The translations under genes were made by a program, and so were the position numbers. From Candidatus Binatia bacterium (GTDB lineage Bacteria; Desulfobacterota; Binatia; UBA12015): a DNA stretch of 64,000 bases. Location: positions 1 to 64,000 of the forward strand of contig JAQWRY010000063.1 of the NCBI GenBank assembly GCA_029243485.1, given 5' to 3'. Below, piece by piece: positions 59,981-64,000 of the stretch. The stretch's first letter is position 1; each line of letters opens with the position of its first letter. The notes beneath the pieces are model-generated. The model was not told the DNA's origin. It did no database searches and saw nothing but the letters and a program-made list of their open reading frames with translations.

Positions 59981-60924
59981 CCTCGTCCTCGCGCGGCCGT
60001 CCGCCGCAGATTGCGATCCGACTGCGAAACGAAGCGCTTCGCCGAATGGATGCCGCGTGCCTTGAGTTGCTGACTGCGCGCCGCGACCTCGATCAGCGTC
60101 GCGACGTCTCGTCCTGCTCGGAGTTGGATCTGGAGATGAGGTAGATCTATCCCGAGGAGCGTGATGTGCCGATCCTCGATGCCGAGCCGATCCGGCTCCT
60201 CCTCAGCAAGCGTCGCATCGACGAGTTCAATCGCGACGTCGATCGCCGTCTCATCGAGCGTCGCCAGCGTGCCGAAGAGCTGCTCGACGTCGAGAACACC
60301 GAGGCCGCGAATCTCTAGATGGTGCCGCAGGCCATCGGCGCAACGCCCCTTGAGCGCCCCCTGCGGCGCCTCCCGGACGTGTACGACGTCATCCGCCACG
60401 AGAAGATGCCCCCGGTTCAACAGCGCGAGGGCTGCCTCGCTCTTTCCAATGCCGCTCTTCCCCAGCAGCAGGACGCCGTGGCCGATGACGCGCAGAAGCA
60501 CGCCATGGATCGTCGTCTCGGGAGAGAGGCGCTCTTCGAGCCAACGGGTGAGCCCACGAATCGTTTCATTCGTCCGCTGATCGGTCACCAGCAGCGGCAC
60601 CCGGTGGCGACTGCAGGCCTTGCGCAGCATCTCGGGAATCGTGTTCCCGTTGGTCACCACGAGACAGGCGACGGGGGACCGGCAGACGCCGTCCACCGCC
60701 TCGGCCGCTTCATCCTTCGACAGCCGACGGAGATAGCCGATCTCCGCGTTTCCCAGGACCTGAATCCGCCCCGGGTGGATCTGGTCGAGATAGCCCGCCA
60801 GTGCCAGCGCCGGCTTCTGGACGCGAGGCGCGGAGATCTCACGGTTGAGGCCGCGTCCCCCCGAGGCGAGCTTGAACTTCAGGGAGCCGCGCAGCCCGAC
60901 CACCTCGCGAACGGTGATGTTCAT
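59977..60924 (-). CDS. hprK: HPr kinase/phosphorylase
   Basis: A 315-residue bifunctional enzyme that phosphorylates HPr at Ser and removes the phosphate by phosphorolysis. The N-terminal DRTGG-like domain is followed by His140 (TIHGVLL), Walker A GKSGIGKSE (155-163), the catalytic Asp pair in LLVADDVVHV and the signature LEIRGLGVLDVEQLFG. All needed residues are seen. It overlaps rapZ and lies 22 bases after ptsN. Confidence 0.95.
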   Translation of the reverse strand: MNITVREVVGLRGSLKFKLASGGRGLNREISAPRVQKPALALAGYLDQIHPGRIQVLGNAEIGYLRRLSKDEAAEAVDGVCRSPVACLVVTNGNTIPEMLRKACSRHRVPLLVTDQRTNETIRGLTRWLEERLSPETTIHGVLLRVIGHGVLLLGKSGIGKSEAALALLNRGHLLVADDVVHVREAPQGALKGRCADGLRHHLEIRGLGVLDVEQLFGTLATLDETAIDVAIELVDATLAEEEPDRLGIEDRHITLLGIDLPHLQIQLRAGRDVATLIEVAARSQQLKARGIHSAKRFVSQSDRNLRRTAARGRG

Positions 60925-60946
60925 GCGCGAAGAAACCCTACCACAG

Positions 60947-61408
60947 TCAGAACTTCGCGTCCTCGGCGAGGATCGCGTCGAAGAGAGCGTCCTGCGTGTC
61001 GAGCGCGATGAGCCGCTCGCGGAAATCGCGATCCTTCAGGAGCCGCGAAATCCGGGCGAGGGCCTTCAGATGCAATGCGGCCGCATCATCCGGCGCGAGG
61101 AGCACGAAAAACAGGTGCGTGGGCTTCCTATCGACGGAGTCGAACTCGACACCGACGGAACTCCGCGCGAATCCCGCCACGACCATGTCGATCCTCGACA
61201 CCCGGCCGTGGGGAATCGCAATACCGTCGCCGATCGCGGTGCTGTTCAGGCGCTCACGCTCGCGGAGCACGTCCACGATCGCAGCCACGCCCACACCCGG
61301 GACATCCCCGTCCAACATCGTCGCGAGTTCTTCAAGAACCTCGTCCTTGGTCGAACCCTTGAGGTCTGACAAGACTCGCTCGCGCGCGAGGATGTCGGTG
61401 ATCGTCAT
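60947..61408 (-). CDS. ptsN: PTS EIIA(Ntr)-like regulatory protein
   Basis: A 153-residue fructose/nitrogen-type EIIA. The phosphorylated His is in GDGIAIPHGRV; FFVLLAPDDAAALHLKALARISRLL is the usual late helix. Next to rpoN and hpf, this is the standard PtsN location. It would receive phosphate from HPr and control K+ transport, stress or nitrogen targets. The spacing of 55 bases to hpf leaves room for an extra signal, but I saw none. Confidence 0.93.
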   Translation of the reverse strand: MTITDILARERVLSDLKGSTKDEVLEELATMLDGDVPGVGVAAIVDVLRERERLNSTAIGDGIAIPHGRVSRIDMVVAGFARSSVGVEFDSVDRKPTHLFFVLLAPDDAAALHLKALARISRLLKDRDFRERLIALDTQDALFDAILAEDAKF

Positions 61409-61463
61409 CGGATCAGGCCCCCGCAGTCGTCATTGAATCAGCCCCCGGACCGCCGACATCACG

Positions 61464-61838
61464 TCACTCGTCGCCCGCCGACGCTGCCGGGGGCATGGGC
61501 CGTCGGGCCGAGGAGGTTCGCTTGCGGGAGGACTCGACGACACGGCCCTTCAACTTGCGGACCTGGCTGTCGAGCTTCGCGGCCGCCTGGTCGATCGACG
61601 CGTACATGTCGTCGGTTTCGGCGTGCGCGGTGAGATGGGAACTCGATGCGTGGACCACGAACTCGGCGCTCTGGCGGTGGTGATGCGTCGCGGTGGAGAG
61701 GATCACGTGAACGTCGGTCGCACCGGGAATTAACCCGATGATGTTGGAGAGCTTCTTTTCCGCATGGTTCTTGAGGGAGTCGGTCGGGGCGAGGTGACGA
61801 AAAGTCACGGTAATCGGAACGTCCACCTTCTTAGTCAC
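61464..61838 (-). CDS. hpf: Ribosome hibernation promoting factor
   Basis: A 124-residue HPF/RaiA domain protein: VPITVTFRHLAPTDSLKNHA at the start, then VHVILSTATHHHRQSAEFVV, and DDMYASIDQAAAKLDSQVRK near the end, then a basic tail (ESSRKRTSSARR). Without the dimerising C-terminal domain of long HPF it is the short type with an extended tail. It binds the 30S decoding region of resting ribosomes. The GTG start overlaps the rpoN stop. Confidence 0.93.
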   Translation of the reverse strand: MTKKVDVPITVTFRHLAPTDSLKNHAEKKLSNIIGLIPGATDVHVILSTATHHHRQSAEFVVHASSSHLTAHAETDDMYASIDQAAAKLDSQVRKLKGRVVESSRKRTSSARRPMPPAASAGDE

Positions 61839-63349
61839 ACCATTTGCCTCCGTTTGGACGAGGGCAAGATCCCCATGATCTCGCGGTACTTTGCAACGGT
61901 TCTGCGGGCAATTTCGATGCTGTCCGCAGCGAGAGTCTCGGCGATGTGCTGGTCGCTGTATGGGCGCCGGGGATCCTCGGTTTCGATGATCTTCTTGATC
62001 TTCTCCTTCACCGATTCCGCCGAGACCCCCTCGCCATCGGACGATCGGATACTCGAGGTGAAGAAGTACTTGAGCTCAAACGTGCCCTGCGGCGTGTGAA
62101 CGTACTTGTTCGCCGTCGCACGGCTGACGGTGGATTCGTGCATGCCGATGTCGCCCGCGACGTCCTTCAGAACGAGCGGCCGCAACGCCTTCACGCCCTG
62201 GTCGAAGAAGGCGCTCTGGAAGCGCACAATCGAGGTCGTGACCTTGAACAGCGTGCCCTGTCGCTGATGGATGCTGCGGATGAGCCATTGCGCCGACGAG
62301 AGCTTCTCGCGGATGTAGCTCTTCGCGTCGGCCCCGCCGTCATTGTCGGACAGAAGGCGACGGTACGAGTTGCTCACCCGGAGCTTCGGAAGGCCATCGT
62401 CGTTCAGTGTGACAACGAACTCTCCGTCCATCTTGTAGACGTAGACGTCCGGCGTGACGTAGCGAACCTCTTCGGTGATGAAGTTCCGACCCGGCTTGGG
62501 CTCGAGCGACGCGATGATCTTCACGCCCGCGGCGACTTCGTCGCGGGTGATCTTGAGTTCCTTTGCGAGCTTGTCGAAGCGCTTCGCCTCTACGAGATGG
62601 AGATGGTCCTGGACGACCGCCCGAGCGATCGCGAGTTCGGCCTCTTCCAGATCGAGCTGGGAGAGCTGAATGAGAAGGCAATCGCGCAGGTCGAGTGCGA
62701 GAACTCCGGGCGGATCGAAGGTCTGACACCGCTTCAGGATGTCGAGCGCGGCCTCACCGTCTACGCCGGCTTCGAAGGCCGCGTCTTCGACCGAGATCTG
62801 CAGGTAGCCGTTCTCGTCGGCGTTCCCGATGAAGACGTCACCGACCAGACGGTCGTCGCTGGTGAAGTCCCCCATCCGAAGCTGCCACGTAAGGTGGTCT
62901 GCGAGAGACGACGATCGCGACAGAGTGTTCTCGAGGCTCGGCCGCTTGTCCTCGTCGAAGTCGTTCCCGCTACCGGCCGACATCGAACCCTGCGACGTGT
63001 TCGCAGCATAATCGGAGAGGTATTCTTCCCAGTTGATGTCGCCGACGTTGTCCGCGGGCTCGACCTCGCCAGACTCTTCCTTCGCCTGCGGCTCGGCTTC
63101 CTGGTTCGTCGGGTCGACCACCTCACCCATGCGGTCGTCCGGAGTGGCGGTCTCGCGCTCGGCCTCCATCTCCTCCTGGCCTACCGAGAGCTCCTCGAGG
63201 GTGGGATTCTGCTCCATCTCCTCGGTGACGAGGGTTTCGAGATCCGCACGCGAGAGCTGCAGAATCTTGATTGCGTGTTTGAGCTGCGGCGTGATGACCA
63301 GGGTCTGTCTCAGCCCGGTCGTCAGGCGCATCTTAGGCTCGAATGCCAT
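61835..63349 (-). CDS. rpoN: RNA polymerase sigma-54 factor
   Basis: A 504-residue sigma-54. Region I starts LTTGLRQTLVITPQLKHAIK and includes the Gln/Leu-rich helix. An acidic region II linker lies at about 60-105. Region III has the core-binding part, the DVAGDIGMHESTVSRATANK helix-turn-helix and the RpoN box ARRTVAKYRE near the end. Sigma-54 needs enhancer-binding ATPases; none is in the window. Order lptB-rpoN-hpf-ptsN is the usual one. Confidence 0.97.
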   Translation of the reverse strand: MAFEPKMRLTTGLRQTLVITPQLKHAIKILQLSRADLETLVTEEMEQNPTLEELSVGQEEMEAERETATPDDRMGEVVDPTNQEAEPQAKEESGEVEPADNVGDINWEEYLSDYAANTSQGSMSAGSGNDFDEDKRPSLENTLSRSSSLADHLTWQLRMGDFTSDDRLVGDVFIGNADENGYLQISVEDAAFEAGVDGEAALDILKRCQTFDPPGVLALDLRDCLLIQLSQLDLEEAELAIARAVVQDHLHLVEAKRFDKLAKELKITRDEVAAGVKIIASLEPKPGRNFITEEVRYVTPDVYVYKMDGEFVVTLNDDGLPKLRVSNSYRRLLSDNDGGADAKSYIREKLSSAQWLIRSIHQRQGTLFKVTTSIVRFQSAFFDQGVKALRPLVLKDVAGDIGMHESTVSRATANKYVHTPQGTFELKYFFTSSIRSSDGEGVSAESVKEKIKKIIETEDPRRPYSDQHIAETLAADSIEIARRTVAKYREIMGILPSSKRRQMV

Positions 63350-63389
63350 CGTCTCTCTTTACCGCTCGTTTTGCCTTGGAGCTTGAGTA

Positions 63390-64000
63390 CTAAAGACTGA
63401 ATTCTTTCCCGAGGTAGATCTCGCGAGCGCGCGGGCTGGCCGCGATCGCTTCGGGATCGCCCTCTTCGAGGATCATTCCGTCGCTCAGGATATACGCTCG
63501 GTCACAGATACCCAAAGTCTCTCTGACATTGTGGTCGGTTACCAAAACTCCGATGCCCCGTTCCTTTAGCTGCAGGATTATGTTCTGGATGTCGATCACT
63601 GCGATCGGATCAATCCCCGCAAATGGCTCATCGAGCAAGATGAACGCGGGAGAAATGACCAGAGCGCGGGTAATCTCGAGTCGACGGCGTTCGCCGCCCG
63701 AAAGCGCGCTCGCCTTCGACTTCGCCAGATGGGAGATCGACAGCTCCTCGAGAAGGCTGTCCAGACGCGCCCGGCGGACGTCACGCGTGAGGGGGAGCGT
63801 CTCTAGAATCGCCTTGATGTTGTCCTCGACACTCAGGCCCTGGAAGACCGAGGCCTCCTGCGGCAGGTAGCTGATCCCGCTACGCGCGCGGCGGAACATG
63901 GGCAAATCCGTGAGATCCTGGTCGCCCAGCTTAACGTTCCCGGCATCCGGATGGGTGAGACCCACCACGCAGTAGAAGGTGGTCGTCTTTCCCGCCCCGT
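63390..64000 (-). CDS. lptB: LPS export ABC ATPase LptB, 5' part beyond window edge
   Basis: The C-terminal 200 or so residues of LptB; translation enters at the right edge within Walker A (GAGKTTTFY). [20 protein letters not shown], the Q-loop in [11 protein letters not shown], signature [15 protein letters not shown], Walker [17 protein letters not shown] and the switch [12 protein letters not shown] are present. It powers LPS transport through LptFG to the outer membrane, so the organism has an LPS-type outer membrane. It lies 40 bases upstream of rpoN. Confidence 0.95.
   Translation of the reverse strand, partial: GAGKTTTFYCVVGLTHPDAGNVKLGDQDLTDLPMFRRARSGISYLPQEASVFQGLSVEDNIKAILETLPLTRDVRRARLDSLLEELSISHLAKSKASALSGGERRRLEITRALVISPAFILLDEPFAGIDPIAVIDIQNIILQLKERGIGVLVTDHNVRETLGICDRAYILSDGMILEEGDPEAIAASPRAREIYLGKEFSL

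Noticed and set aside
1-64000. CRISPR array, prophage or insertion sequence
   Set aside because: No regularly spaced repeats, cas genes, integrase, transposase or phage structural genes were found on either strand.

Overview
The window is a 64 kb piece of a high-GC, Gram-negative chromosome. It carries lipoprotein and Tat signals, lptB, rpoN, feoAB, ctaA, sulfite dehydrogenase and many 4-base GTGA/ATGA gene overlaps. The block lptB-rpoN-hpf-ptsN-hprK-rapZ-EIIA(Man)-HPr is the arrangement typical of 'deltaproteobacterial' lineages. Together with fatty-acid-type catabolic genes, a cobalt nitrile hydratase and many oxygenases, this suggests Binatota, Desulfobacterota or Myxococcota relatives. 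The assignment is inference, since no rRNA gene is present. I saw no transposase, phage or CRISPR array.

Layout. 1-2.5 kb holds a beta-oxidation operon (thiolase, SDR dehydrogenase, crotonase running off the left edge). 2.7-17 kb is mixed: a sulfatase-fold hydrolase with Thr at the nucleophile position, feoAB, a MATE pump, a chagasin-like inhibitor, a sterol-desaturase-like enzyme, a methyltransferase, an SGNH protein, a short Hsp70, an ABC exporter and heme A synthase. 17-26.8 kb holds a GPH-type transporter, two more SGNH proteins, an SDR, rhodanese, SelO, frataxin and a PQQ-type sugar dehydrogenase. 27-33 kb is an overlapping plus-strand operon: an RND-type adaptor without a pump, a ZIP transporter and two tandem paralogous polytopic GT-C-like proteins. 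34-37 kb has an IPNS-like oxygenase, a broken Rieske oxygenase, a phosphodiesterase-like lipoprotein and tRNA-Ala(CGC). 37-44 kb is housekeeping: dksA and thiSGE on the minus strand, alr-purH-purD-tsaC on the plus strand. 44-50 kb has SorAB-like sulfite dehydrogenase, a PhyH-type oxygenase, an enolase-superfamily enzyme and a DUF1015 protein. 50.5-53.7 kb is a cobalt-type nitrile hydratase operon followed by an acyl-CoA carboxyltransferase. 53.8-64 kb holds cell-wall enzymes (M23, MltG), LexA, HemW and the sigma-54/PTS-Ntr block, with lptB running off the right edge.

Two themes stand out. First, six genes are eroded in place (patatin, GST, acyltransferase-3/SGNH, a 2OG-Fe oxygenase, a Rieske oxygenase, a secreted protein). 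Five of them keep recognisable ends with the middle deleted, and several have frameshifts as well. Second, a ~90-100 bp near-palindromic element with the same terminal sequence occurs twice, at 36.75 and 53.68 kb. The second copy sits one base upstream of the nitrile hydratase beta start codon.

Likely cooperation: the first three genes shorten acyl-CoAs. NHase beta, alpha and activator make one metalloenzyme, and the carboxyltransferase may act later on the acid. ThiS/ThiG/ThiE make thiamine phosphate. PurH/PurD make purines. HPr, EIIA(Man), PtsN, HprK and RapZ form a regulatory phospho-relay, but its EI kinase is not in the window.
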